Source: CAKRHR01 sp964423195 (lineage in GTDB: Bacteria > Bacillota > Clostridia > Lachnospirales > Lachnospiraceae). Taken from it: a DNA stretch of 24,592 bases. Below the pieces are notes generated by a model. The model was not told the DNA's origin. It ran no database searches and saw only the letters and a list, made by a program, of their open reading frames with translations. How positions within the stretch are numbered: position 1 is the first letter of the stretch; each line of letters opens with the position of its first letter. Positions 9,801-15,831 of this stretch are shown here, piece after piece. The stretch is from positions 1-24,592 of the forward strand of contig CAYRDY010000021.1 of assembly GCA_964423195.1 (NCBI GenBank). Reading direction: 5' to 3'. Position numbers and translations under genes: made by a program.

Positions 9801-10778
9801 CGCTAAATTCTCGTCGTTGACGGCAGGCGCGCTCATCCTGGACATGTCAGGGTTGGTGGCAGGATAGCCTTTTTCACTCTTTTTATTCTTCTCGCCGGCG
9901 TAGCTGCTGTTGCCGGCAGAGGTCATCATGGTGACGCCCGCATTTTTGGCTTTCTCATACGCCGTGCGGACGATATTGTCATTGTCGGCAAAGCCGTTGT
10001 CGGAGCCGAGCGAAAGGTTCACCACGTCCGCTCCCAATGTAATGGCATCCTCCAGAGCGTTGAGGATAGACGGATCCTGTGCGCCGCCGCCCTCGTCCGG
10101 GAAGACCTTCATGATCAGGAGCTGGGCATCCGGCGCGACACCGGAGAACTTGACCTCGCCATCCTCCTGTTTTACATATCCGGCGATGGTGCCCGCCACA
10201 TGGGTGCCGTGAGTCTCGCCATTCGGTCCCGGATAGACATTGGGATCACCGATGATCGCCCAGCTCTCCCCGCTCTCATCAGCCACGACAACATTGCTGT
10301 AGTCATAGGCAAAAGGAACCTTGCGGTTCTTGTAAATGCTCTCCGCCGACGTCACACCGGTGGTCGTCGTGATGTGGAGAGCGCTTGTTTTCTCTTTAAT
10401 CGTAGCGATCGCGGTTTTTTCGTCTTTAAAACTTTTGTTGAGGAAATTCTTTCCGTTGCCTTTTTCGAGGTCATCATAAGATTTGAAGGAGTTGTCGCGA
10501 AACGCCTCGTGGGTGCGACGGATACCGGTCACGTTGTCACCGTCTTCAAGTCCGTCGTCGTGATTATTGTTCTGTTTAGGGTCAAAGAATGAGCTGTACT
10601 CCAAATCCAGTCCCGTGTCCAAAACGGCCACGAGCATGCCCTTGCCGGTATAGCCGGCACTCCAAGCTTCGCTCAGGCCAACCATGTCATAGCTGTAACC
10701 ACCCCAACCCGCATCGGTCTTTGGGTTGTCCACCCCCCCCTGAACCTGTCTCAGGGACTTCATATGTCTGCTGCACAT
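3864..10778 (-). CDS. Giant cell-wall-anchored subtilisin-like (S8) serine protease, catalytic and C-terminal part
   Basis: This frame of 2304 residues is the body of a surface protease whose signal peptide and propeptide lie in another frame upstream. The S8 triad is D54 (AVLDTG), H190 (HGTHVAG) and S617 (GTSMAAPHMAG), with oxyanion N290. A PA-type insertion lies at about 370-550. An Fn3-like (C5a-peptidase type) region follows at about 690-825. Bacterial Ig-like (Big_2) domains lie at about 1195-1275 and 1640-1728. A pilin-like DUF7601/Spy0128-type domain lies at about 2130-2232. The C terminus is a sorting signal: NPDTGDN (2258-2264), a membrane helix and a basic tail (KSRQKRQ). It should cleave proteins outside the cell while covalently wall-anchored. 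The apparent ATG at 10778 lies within overlap sequence, has no signal peptide and is not a believable start. The true gene runs through the frameshift to 11550. Two stretches (about 6150-6560 and 9430-9740) look AT-richer than the rest. Confidence 0.9.
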   Translation of the reverse strand: MCSRHMKSLRQVQGGVDNPKTDAGWGGYSYDMVGLSEAWSAGYTGKGMLVAVLDTGLDLEYSSFFDPKQNNNHDDGLEDGDNVTGIRRTHEAFRDNSFKSYDDLEKGNGKNFLNKSFKDEKTAIATIKEKTSALHITTTTGVTSAESIYKNRKVPFAYDYSNVVVADESGESWAIIGDPNVYPGPNGETHGTHVAGTIAGYVKQEDGEVKFSGVAPDAQLLIMKVFPDEGGGAQDPSILNALEDAITLGADVVNLSLGSDNGFADNDNIVRTAYEKAKNAGVTMMTSAGNSSYAGEKNKKSEKGYPATNPDMSRMSAPAVNDENLAVASINNTVEAVSELTWVSQSDDYYNGGYGGYGDYGDSGSGKTTEHKIAFYDPNSVSFKGKFTDDAIQKFKNKYDSGGGDFKNGIPIIYAGYGRASYTNEYGVEASDFDEFWSPEDSEGSYKKTGIALIMRGMPEGSDEVLSFADKVNNALTHAGKDSDGVDRGVLGVIIYDPKASTNEDMLYISIEGGGLPAISISGKAGAELAEAVGIYAYSSQAWLKSVEQDDKVISSKTGKEMSTFSSWGAGPGLELKPEITAPGGNIWSTVLDMSYVGGQGFYTDYTGAYGMMSGTSMAAPHMAGLAAVVKQYVIEKQNSKASSNKTKDSLMELLLVSTAVPQKKTDGTYYSPRLQGAGLVDVAAAVKTPAYIEVNGQNVGKIELGDQVPNNFDLSFTVKNLTAGSLTYSAQAYVMRPQTANDNGTEIVTADDVLICTTGETNITVPGNSQANATVHVDISSKTAEIDKIFPNGTYIEGFVVLTPKNSSDAVQIGLPFLGFRGDWTKAPILDTATWLDGCKEGEVQENWTLDQTSPLNSDYLWMPSLFGYYDGYNFYNLGQNLFDPDAPTNQTVFHRENVAISPDNGDSAMNEINDIELYQIRDAKVLVAEVRDKTSGELYWRGTMPFVPRSGYDANYDAVIPNSLYYATLNWAGQKILEDGTSETLPNDTICTYTLRAFGEGTYQRTSEGMLNFDNIDLTKPETWPKFDKHYANSSAVGSTDTDGNEISFDILIDTAAPELVGNSVSLKEEGDKVLMTFSVKDNGALASVNVVPYVTQSQSYDYGEENDRTEQVRDEGSAFEDDYIYDPGVKNRKFTVDITNYVHKPSVPYESSTFTWDTGVLNIDCCDYAGNQRTYAVKVKDDEGQFLTGAGLHISQSSARLHVGSELDLSVINNSGEKVGSAVIFESSNPEIASVDKYGHVTALTPGQTIVTALTPGGLSIDRCVVVVVAENTEVLDFDLSITKFNGLKAGNHSFEVRVENLQPADVKIESIRWETFENDSYDENWVGITSVEQNTEDGLSGNVTLTQSSAYNLENPDLHIPGGSGRLDVTINNVTRSLPFTWEDVYQDPEGQTDDDLISDVGIYDQTVYVEEGESTKLFAKFRTNHDAIPVRLAKLVLRDDENESDYKIDNPQFENSEGLQLDGPSWVAPGAQWQGKLVNEVGYALPEKISVWTYYPPSDGEEYGYAVPLYGAQGGVDGAFTYNQSTGDITVYNASPGGECEMIICAEATSKSGNPAGVMSDTTYPDKPTPTYGPFDWKITEGVEGTLDVYEDEYNDRSGVTFTPSSPGVTYITATSSKENYSINFAVVCEPRRAETITLSEKELELTIKQSDKHPTATLTAILTPEDITQDRQKEIIWTSYNPDVATVDANGKVTAISEGYAYVLAQVKTNSNIMATCIVHVTEESEEEIVDTIVGDPEVDAGNIPAEQREAITGALAKTVPDVSALSAVASRAARIPNGAVEMGRQALREAGIEFEEDNVRIVAETFLKIKAKDYKASGDDKTLSVDISAAYRLIATTAADNNAIIEEGDGKNSVKLSYPERELIVDSPIKLWVGLPAGFTTEESLYVQHTKSNIHYHLASILELTDGDLMAYFNSSDGLSPFVFSTSFDPEARIGDMYYERLADAVDAAKDGDEIQLLKDVVLDGDILVSREVQFSVDLNGKTITGGSIKAGSGYTATVEETADGKITYTFTANKPGRPNRPGNSGNNGNINYNITIDSGIVHGTVLTNHTFATRGTSVTLTVRPDDGYALETLTVTDSRSQEIGVTKSGDETYFFVMPDSDVTVFATFTAVNGPTPLPESGYGSLQVTKTVTGSKGDVSREWHFRVELNNGNINGQYGDMVFTNGVAEFTLKHGQSIIALNLPNDIAYKVIEQEAGSDGYTTRMTGAEGTIPDGGTASAEFVNDKPSEMLPQDNLSNNSQGNSPNNPGNNPDTGDNSHIDRWYTVMVLSLGVIVTMLGILAWEKRTARAKSRQKRQ
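7000..7049. repeat. 20-bp direct repeat with 30-bp period inside an Ig-like domain
   Basis: The same 20 bases (beginning CCAGGCGTCA) occur at 7000-7019 and 7030-7049. They encode the doubled VTALTPG in the first Big_2 domain of the giant protease. The 30-bp period keeps the frame and looks like a small tandem duplication. Confidence 0.8.
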
Positions 10779-11550
10779 ACGCGGTCTTTACCCCATTGAT
10801 CTGCCGGATGGCCTCCAGCTGACCATAAGGGACCCGCACAGCAAAAGCGTTGACCAGCGTCGTCCACTGACCCACGACGTTCAGGGACGGCGCGGCTGTC
10901 TCGTTCGCGCTGATCGTGGCATAAGGGGTCGCATCCAGAGATGCGATCGCGTCCAAAACCGGTGTCTGATGTTCTTCCTTGAGCTCCTCGGACACACCGG
11001 ACGCCACCATATCACTGATGAATGCCGCCACCGCTGATCCCGCGGAGCCATCTGCACTGATCGGAGCTGCGCTGCTGTTGTAGTAGTCCATCAGCGCCGG
11101 CGCATCCACCTGAACCATCACCGTGACCATCTCGTCGTCATCGTACAGCGGCTCTGTCGCCGCTTTTCGACCCTGGTTGTCGGTGTCGTTGCCTTCCAAG
11201 CGATTGACGCCCGGCACCTCCACCGCCTCGATGATCTGTCCGTCCGTGCCGTCCAGCACTTCTGACGTCTCGGTGGCCTGCTCGTCCGTACTCTCCGGGA
11301 CTTTTGCGGCCTCGGTGGCCGATTCGGCTGCGCTCTCCGGCGCTTCTACGGCCTCGGCGGCCTGCTCGTCCGTGCTCTCCGGCACTTCTGCGGCCTCGGT
11401 GGCCTGCTCGTCTGTGCTCTCTGTCCCTTCTGCGGTCTCGGTGGCCGATTCGGCTGCGCCGCTTGGCTCCGCCGCAAACGCTGTCGGCGTCATGCCGACC
11501 AGCATACAAAATGCGAGAACAAGCGCCAGAACTTTCTTCTGATTCTTCAT
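10687..11550 (-). CDS. Signal peptide, acidic repeats and I9-like propeptide of the giant S8 protease (frameshifted)
   Basis: This 287-residue frame is the 5' end of the giant protease gene. From ATG 11550 (AGAGG about 10 nt upstream) it has a clear Sec signal peptide (KK, hydrophobic core, AFAA at about 24-27). Four imperfect 14-residue acidic repeats (ESTDEQATEAAEVP type, 44-98) follow. A region resembling the S8 propeptide/inhibitor I9 fold covers about 135-265 (VTVMVQVDAP ... AFAVRVPYGQLEAI ... VKTAYVQQTYEVPE). After a run of eight G (10740-10733) the frame goes into unrelated residues and stops at 10687. Removing one G joins TGSGG to VDNPKTDAGWGGYSY in the catalytic frame. The break is therefore a +1 frameshift in a homopolymer: a phase-variable switch, a pseudogene mutation or a sequencing error. 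As read, a full-length protease cannot be made without slippage. Confidence 0.85.
   Translation of the reverse strand: MKNQKKVLALVLAFCMLVGMTPTAFAAEPSGAAESATETAEGTESTDEQATEAAEVPESTDEQAAEAVEAPESAAESATEAAKVPESTDEQATETSEVLDGTDGQIIEAVEVPGVNRLEGNDTDNQGRKAATEPLYDDDEMVTVMVQVDAPALMDYYNSSAAPISADGSAGSAVAAFISDMVASGVSEELKEEHQTPVLDAIASLDATPYATISANETAAPSLNVVGQWTTLVNAFAVRVPYGQLEAIRQINGVKTAYVQQTYEVPETGSGGGGQPKDRCGLGWLQL
10733..10740 (-). other. Poly-G(8) tract (coding strand) at the propeptide/catalytic domain junction
   Basis: Eight consecutive C on the + strand. Seven or ten would keep the propeptide and catalytic frames together; eight separates them. See the protease entries. Confidence 0.9.
11257..11421 (-). 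repeat. Four imperfect 42-bp (14-residue) acidic repeats in the protease N terminus
   Basis: The units begin ESTDEQATEAAEVP, ESTDEQAAEAVEAP, ESAAESATEAAKVP and ESTDEQATETSEV. They form a Glu/Ala/Ser/Thr-rich linker between the signal peptide and the propeptide. Confidence 0.8.
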
Positions 11551-11605
11551 AGAAAGAACACCTCTTTTATCTGAATTTTCTGACTAAGCGTTTCCCACAG
11601 ACATC

Positions 11606-11625
11606 CGCGATAAAATAGTATCGCG
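11606..11625. promoter_or_regulatory. CGCGATA inverted repeat in the protease leader, operator or leader hairpin
   Basis: CGCGATA (11606-11612) and TATCGCG (11619-11625) form a perfect 7-bp inverted repeat around 6 nt. It lies between the candidate protease promoter and its start codon. It has no T-tract, so an operator or a 5' untranslated hairpin is more likely than a terminator. Confidence 0.4.
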
Positions 11626-11669
11626 CTGCGTTAAATCAGCATGGTCAGCATGTTTTTACACATAAATTT

Positions 11670-11698
11670 ATATTAACATTAATCCCGGCAAACTTCAA
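11670..11698 (-). promoter_or_regulatory. Candidate sigma-A promoter of the giant protease gene
   Basis: On the minus strand TTGAAG (11698-11693) is followed after 17 nt by TAATAT (11675-11670). It lies 120 nt upstream of the protease ATG, in an AT-rich divergent region. Confidence 0.5.
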
Positions 11699-11749
11699 CA
11701 AAAAAATCATTACCACAAGCCTTTTATAATTGAATTTTAATGTCTTTTC

Positions 11750-11778
11750 TTGACTTTTTCTTGCGTTTTGTCTAAAAT
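11750..11778 (+). promoter_or_regulatory. Candidate sigma-A promoter of the DUF4143 ATPase gene
   Basis: TTGACT (11750-11755) and TAAAAT (11773-11778) are separated by 17 nt and lie 34 nt upstream of the ATG. The protease promoter region diverges from it. Confidence 0.6.
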
Positions 11779-11812
11779 AAGATTAAATCGTATTTTGGAC
11801 GGAGGCGCCTTT

Positions 11813-13036
11813 ATGAGTTATATCAAACGTGATTTGGAAAAAAAGATTATCTCTCTTTCTAAAGAATATGCCTGTTTGTTGATTGTAGGTCCTAGACAGG
11901 TGGGCAAGACAACAGTTTTGCGCCATTTAATGTCAGACGAACGCAGCTATGTCACATTGGACGATCTGGAAGACCGCGGCATGGCCCAAAAGGATCCGGC
12001 GCTATTTCTGCAAATTCACGATCTTCCGATTCTCATTGATGAAGTTCAATATGCGCCCGAACTGTTTTCTTATATTAAGATGGCCATTGATAATGGCGCC
12101 GCTCCAGGCTCGTTTTGGCTGACCGGTTCTCAGTCGTTTAAGATGATGGAGCTGGCGCAGGAATCCCTTGCTGGACGTGTGGCAATCCTGCATATGACAG
12201 GATTGTCTCAGCATGAAATATATGGTTCCGGCGAAAATGTGCCGTTTAAGATCGATCTTCCCGCCCTCAAAGCCAGAAAAAAATCCGGTGCTCCAACCAA
12301 CGTAGGCGGAATCTACGAACGAATCTGGAAAGGCTCTCTCCCCGGATATATCAGCGGAAAATTTTCTGACCGCTCGATATTTTATTCCAGTTATCTGCAA
12401 ACCTATATCGACAGGGATGTCAGCGAACAGGTCTCTCTCACCGATAAATTTCTATTTCAGGATTTTATACGGGCTGCCGCCTGCAGAGCAGGGCAAATGC
12501 TGAACATCCATGACGTCGCAAGGGATATCGGTGTCTCAGATGACACCGCCAAACGGTGGCTGAAGGTCCTGGAAAAGTCCGATATTATCTTCTACCTTCG
12601 GCCTTTTTCCAATAATTTATTAAAACGAACTGTCAAAACGCCAAAGTTGTATTTTTTTGATACGGGGTTGGTCGCTTACCTGACACGATACACCTCGCCA
12701 GAGATTTTGCAAAACGGCGCCATAAATGGAGCGATCCTTGAAAACTATGTGGTTTCAGAAATTATGAAGACCTATCTAAACGCGGCGCAGGATTGTCTGA
12801 TGTGGTATTACCGTGACAAAAGCTGCTGTGAGATTGACATGGTGATCGAGAGCGACGGAAAACTACATCCATTGGAGATCAAGCGTTCTGTGAATCCCGG
12901 AAACGAATTAATCGGCACATTTTCTGTTTTGGACAAAGGTTCCGTTCCGAGGGGCGCCGGCGCTTTGCTCTGTATGCGTCCGGAACTCTCCGCCGTCAAT
13001 GCGGATCATTTTATCATCCCGATCTGGATGATCTAA
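11813..13036 (+). CDS. AAA-type ATP-binding protein with DUF4143 domain
   Basis: The 407-residue protein starts at ATG 11813, with GGAGG at 11801-11805. It has an AAA_14-type ATPase core with Walker A GPRQVGKT (26-33), Walker B ILIDE (73-77) and a sensor-like LTGSQ (103-107). A winged-helix-like stretch (NIHDVARDIGVSDDTAKRWL, 231-250) follows, then a C-terminal DUF4143 region. The EID-x12-EIK arrangement (340-357) resembles the PD-(D/E)xK nuclease fold. Family members are widespread in gut anaerobes and archaea, often in several copies, and their cellular role is not settled. Roles in DNA transactions or toxin-like modules have been suggested for relatives. It is a single gene with its own promoter and AT-rich upstream DNA, and is probably an independently acquired cargo gene. 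Confidence 0.88.
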   Translation: MSYIKRDLEKKIISLSKEYACLLIVGPRQVGKTTVLRHLMSDERSYVTLDDLEDRGMAQKDPALFLQIHDLPILIDEVQYAPELFSYIKMAIDNGAAPGSFWLTGSQSFKMMELAQESLAGRVAILHMTGLSQHEIYGSGENVPFKIDLPALKARKKSGAPTNVGGIYERIWKGSLPGYISGKFSDRSIFYSSYLQTYIDRDVSEQVSLTDKFLFQDFIRAAACRAGQMLNIHDVARDIGVSDDTAKRWLKVLEKSDIIFYLRPFSNNLLKRTVKTPKLYFFDTGLVAYLTRYTSPEILQNGAINGAILENYVVSEIMKTYLNAAQDCLMWYYRDKSCCEIDMVIESDGKLHPLEIKRSVNPGNELIGTFSVLDKGSVPRGAGALLCMRPELSAVNADHFIIPIWMI

Positions 13037-13063
13037 AAAGTTCACAAAAAATTCACAAAATTA

Positions 13064-13090
13064 TTAGCACTCACTATTGACGAGTGCTAA
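13064..13090. promoter_or_regulatory. CIRCE operator (HrcA binding site)
   Basis: TTAGCACTC (13064-13072), nine spacer bases and GAGTGCTAA (13082-13090) match the CIRCE consensus perfectly. The operator covers the -35 box of the hsp20 promoter, so the HrcA repressor should block the gene and heat should release it. Confidence 0.97.
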
Positions 13091-13105
13091 TAATGGTGTT
13101 ATAAT
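13077..13105 (+). promoter_or_regulatory. Sigma-A promoter of hsp20
   Basis: TTGACG (13077-13082), a 17-nt spacer and TATAAT (13100-13105) form a near-consensus promoter. The -35 lies within CIRCE. A long leader of about 100 nt follows, with a small CCGGAC/GTCCGG hairpin (13138-13143 with 13149-13154). Confidence 0.9.
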
Positions 13106-13209
13106 ACGTTCAGAACAGAGGAAAGAGGACAAAAAGTCCGGACGACTTGTCCGGCAGCCCCCCTTCCGATGAATTAAATGTTTTGAATTTTAAAAAGGAG
13201 CGATGACTT

Positions 13210-13686
13210 ATGTTAACACCGACTATTTTTGGAGAAAATTTATTTGATGACTTTTTTGATGATTTCTTTGATTTCCCGACATGGGATGACAGGGCTGTAC
13301 AGAGAGCCCAGAAAAATCTGTATGGACGCCACGCGTCAAACATCATGAAGACAGATGTTCAGGAACATGGTGATCACTACGAAGTGGACATTGATCTGCC
13401 TGGCTTTAAAAAGGACGAGTTGTCACTGGAGCTGAAAGACGGATACTTGATCGTCGGCGCCGCGAAGGGCTTGGACAAAGATGAGCAGGATAAGAAAACC
13501 GGCAAGTTTGTCCGCAGGGAGCGCTACGCGGGCAGCATGAGCAGATCCTTCTACGTCGGCGAGGATGTGAAACAGGAGGACATTCACGCGAAGTACGAGA
13601 ACGGCGTATTGAGACTGTCCATCCCGAAGATGGATCAGAAAAAACCTCAAGTGGAAGACAACAGATTCATCTCCATCGAGGGATAA
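13210..13686 (+). CDS. Hsp20 / alpha-crystallin family small heat-shock protein
   Basis: This 158-residue holdase chaperone binds unfolding proteins in the cytosol without ATP. The N-terminal arm is rich in Phe and Asp (DDFFDDFFDFP). The alpha-crystallin domain covers about residues 46-145, with VDIDLPGFKKDEL and the conserved GVLRLSIPK strand. The C-terminal tail carries the I-x-I motif (ISIEG) used in oligomer assembly. Length and order are typical for clostridial Hsp20. The start at 13210 has AAAAAGGAG at 13192-13200, 9 nt upstream. A perfect CIRCE element over a sigma-A promoter shows HrcA control, which groEL/dnaK operons commonly have but small heat-shock genes less often. The gene ends at a strong bidirectional terminator and appears monocistronic. 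Confidence 0.96.
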   Translation: MLTPTIFGENLFDDFFDDFFDFPTWDDRAVQRAQKNLYGRHASNIMKTDVQEHGDHYEVDIDLPGFKKDELSLELKDGYLIVGAAKGLDKDEQDKKTGKFVRRERYAGSMSRSFYVGEDVKQEDIHAKYENGVLRLSIPKMDQKKPQVEDNRFISIEG

Positions 13687-13769
13687 AATCGCCAGATCGA
13701 GCGCAAGCTGTACCAACAGCCGCCGCTCGTCAGTGAGCCGCAGACAAATTAAATCAAACTTAAAAGCTC

Positions 13770-13808
13770 AGGGAGCGCATTTCCGAAAAATTCGGAAATG
13801 CGCTCCCT
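13770..13808. terminator. Bidirectional rho-independent terminator
   Basis: The two 18-nt arms (13770-13787 and 13791-13808) pair perfectly around a loop of three A. A T-rich tail follows on + (TTTATCTCTTATT) and a T-containing tail (AGCTTTTAAGTTTG) on -. It separates hsp20 from the convergent matrix/pilus locus and serves both. Confidence 0.93.
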
Positions 13809-13815
13809 TTATCTC

Positions 13816-14400
13816 TTATTCCCATGTGGTCTCCTCTGTATTTTCAGCGGGACCGTTGACGCTGTTCACGGCGCTCTCGATCAGCTTGATCATCTCCCAG
13901 ACCGACCGGAAATAAACCGTCTTGTTTTGCTCGATCCACGTCACTTTTCCCTGCCAGCTGCTATTCTGCCGGTGCTGCACCCGTATGATAAAACTCCCCA
14001 GATCCCCATGTTTACTCAACAATTCGTTATCATCCATCATCTTCACCCTCTCCCGCCCGAAACTATCCTTATCTCTCAGGCTATCTGTCGTTTTTGGGCT
14101 GTCATCTGCGATCTGCCCGCCTGCGGAAGTCTCCGCGGGCCGCCTCTGAAAATCGCGCTTGTCCGTCCCTAGCCGTTTATTAAAACTGCGGCTGTCCGTC
14201 GTCGGCTGCGGGTATTTCAGGGTGTCAAACAAATGCTCCATCCCGAACACCAGCTGCTCCGCCGAGCCAAACCTCTCCGGCTGCCTGCTGTAATTATGGT
14301 AAAACCTCCCGCATATTCTCTCTCCGCCAACACGGTCCACACACACCACAATGCCATTCGGCACTCCGATATAACTCTGTGATCCCGTCAAATTTTTCAC
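13816..14400 (-). CDS. Conserved protein of unknown function at the end of the pilus/matrix regulator unit
   Basis: This is a soluble-looking 194-residue protein without a signal peptide or membrane helix. The first part (1-70) is a compact region (GVPNGIVVCVDRVGGERICGRF). The middle (70-120) is polar and low in order (PQPTTDSRSFNKRLGTDKR). The last part (about 133-178) is the most domain-like: SFIIRVQHRQNSSWQGKVTW followed by YFRSVWEMIKLIESAV. I have an impression of similar short blocks in other Lachnospiraceae proteins but cannot assign a function. The GTG start at 14400 has GGAGG about 12 nt upstream. The gene follows the BTAD regulator by 51 bp and is probably co-transcribed with it. A regulatory or partner role is possible but unproven. 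Confidence 0.75.
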   Translation of the reverse strand: MKNLTGSQSYIGVPNGIVVCVDRVGGERICGRFYHNYSRQPERFGSAEQLVFGMEHLFDTLKYPQPTTDSRSFNKRLGTDKRDFQRRPAETSAGGQIADDSPKTTDSLRDKDSFGRERVKMMDDNELLSKHGDLGSFIIRVQHRQNSSWQGKVTWIEQNKTVYFRSVWEMIKLIESAVNSVNGPAENTEETTWE

Positions 14401-14430
14401 TCCCCCGCCTGACCTCCCTCTATTTGCTGT

Positions 14431-14451
14431 CCGTTCAGATGGTTTGAACGG
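14431..14451. other. Intergenic hairpin directly after the BTAD regulator stop
   Basis: CCGTTCA (14431-14437) and TGAACGG (14445-14451) form a perfect 7-bp stem around 7 nt, touching the regulator's TAG. No T-tract follows, so it is more likely an mRNA processing or stability element than a terminator. Confidence 0.5.
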
Positions 14452-15678
14452 CTAATCCTCTGTTTCACTGGCTGCCTGCGGCATTTTTCTTATCTCGTCC
14501 GTGCGGCAGACAACGCTGTTCACGTAATACTGGATGCCCGTCCGCTGCCGCCCGATAATGAAATGATAGTTGATGCGCTTCTGCACGACCTTGCAGTTTT
14601 CTCTGGTCGTGTTGATCAGCAACACCAGGTATTGTCCCTTCCCGTAACGGCAGACCGCGTCCCCGTGCCGGACGGAACGACAGATGGCCTCGCCCAGGCG
14701 CTGTGACAGTTCGCCGAGCGTTGAGCCCTCTTTCATTGTGTTGCCCTTACCGTCCACCACCGTGCACAGCATCAGATAGACCGACTGGCCGCCGCGCTCC
14801 ATCATCCGCTCCACCATGCGATAAATCCCCTGAAACACCGGATAAGTGCAGAGATACCCGCCCTCCTCCCACACGCCGTCGCCTGTCAGATCCGCCTGGA
14901 TCTCGTCGAGCACCGCCGTGCGATGGAGCATTTTTTCACCCAGCTTGTCGAGGAAGTCCGTCATTTTCCGCGAAGGCCGCAATCCCTGCTCCCGCAGATA
15001 ATATTCCACCGTGTCGTCGTAGAGCTTGCGCGCCTCGTCATAGCGCCCCATCTCCGCCAGCGCCTCCATCGTCACCGTCTCCCAGTCCGCCAGAGGATCA
15101 ATGCGCGACGCGTACAGACCAAGCGCCTCCATCTGCTCGAAATCATGACTGATGCGCAGCAGCGGCAGAATATTCTCCATGCATCTGCAAAACATCGCCC
15201 TGTACCGCCTGGCCTCCTGCACGACCCAGATCACGCCCGTCTGCGTCGGCAGAAACTCTCCGGTATAACAGTGGATGGCCCTCATATATGTGTCAAGGCG
15301 CACGTCGATGTCCTCCGCCTGCTCGGCTTCCGCGCACAGACGCTCAAATTCTGCCGCGTCCTCATACACCGGTATCTGATCCGTCCAGTAAAAGACGCCC
15401 TTCTTCAGCACAATATAATTGACGTCCGGCAGGCCCGCGCTCTTTAGCCTTTTCTTGGCATTGTAGACGACACTCTGCATGGCGTGGTGAATATCATTGA
15501 TATCCCTGTCGCCGAAAATGGCCTCCTCAAGCCTGTCTCTTCCGACGCCGCTCTCCCGATAGTGCAGGAGGAGCTGCATCAGGTAGGCGAACTGCGACTC
15601 GCCTGTCTTCAGACCGCCGGAAATGGCATTTCCGTCCCAGCTGATCGAAAACCCGCCGAACATCTTTACCCTTAACAT
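14452..15678 (-). CDS. BTAD-type (SARP-like) transcriptional regulator with a degenerate GGDEF-like C-terminal domain
   Basis: This 408-residue regulator is probably the activator of the adjacent surface locus. An OmpR/SARP-like winged-helix DNA-binding region covers about 1-100 (LRVKMFGGFSISWDG ... AMQSVVYNAKKRL). A bacterial transcriptional activation (BTAD) TPR-like domain covers about 105-250, with typical FLDKLGEK near its end. The C-terminal region (about 280-390) has the shape of a GGDEF domain. At the signature position RYGGDEF is replaced by RYGKGQY (344-350), so cyclase activity should be lost. RHGD (337-340) keeps the RxxD inhibitory-site motif exactly five residues before it, as in active c-di-GMP cyclases. 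I chose ATG 15678 (GGAAG 6 nt upstream); GTG 15696 is an alternative. A terminator separates it from the structural genes upstream, so it may be expressed separately. Confidence 0.85.
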   Translation of the reverse strand: MLRVKMFGGFSISWDGNAISGGLKTGESQFAYLMQLLLHYRESGVGRDRLEEAIFGDRDINDIHHAMQSVVYNAKKRLKSAGLPDVNYIVLKKGVFYWTDQIPVYEDAAEFERLCAEAEQAEDIDVRLDTYMRAIHCYTGEFLPTQTGVIWVVQEARRYRAMFCRCMENILPLLRISHDFEQMEALGLYASRIDPLADWETVTMEALAEMGRYDEARKLYDDTVEYYLREQGLRPSRKMTDFLDKLGEKMLHRTAVLDEIQADLTGDGVWEEGGYLCTYPVFQGIYRMVERMMERGGQSVYLMLCTVVDGKGNTMKEGSTLGELSQRLGEAICRSVRHGDAVCRYGKGQYLVLLINTTRENCKVVQKRINYHFIIGRQRTGIQYYVNSVVCRTDEIRKMPQAASETED

Positions 15679-15751
15679 GTGATCTTCCGTACCCACTTTA
15701 AATCAAACATCCTCCTGCCATAAAAATCCGATGAATATGCGCCCGTCTGCC

Positions 15752-15785
15752 GCAAAAGAGGCGGGGACAAAGCCCCGCCCCTCTG
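15752..15785 (-). terminator. Rho-independent terminator after the matrix operon
   Basis: On the minus strand a GC-rich hairpin (GAGGGGCGGGG / CCCCGCCTC with a two-base bulge and 6-nt loop) is followed by TTTTG. It lies about 50 nt after the MucBP-like gene stop and before the BTAD regulator gene, separating structural from regulatory genes. Confidence 0.8.
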
Positions 15786-15831
15786 CGTTTGTGTTTCTTC
15801 ATAAATGTATTTATTTTATTTTTTATTTTTT

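Noticed and set aside
13130..13160. Direct link between the hsp20 leader CCGGAC/GTCCGG hairpin and the TCCGG array at 1612-1703
   Set aside because: They share only TTGTCCGG and differ in spacing; CCGG is frequent in this DNA, so the similarity may be chance.
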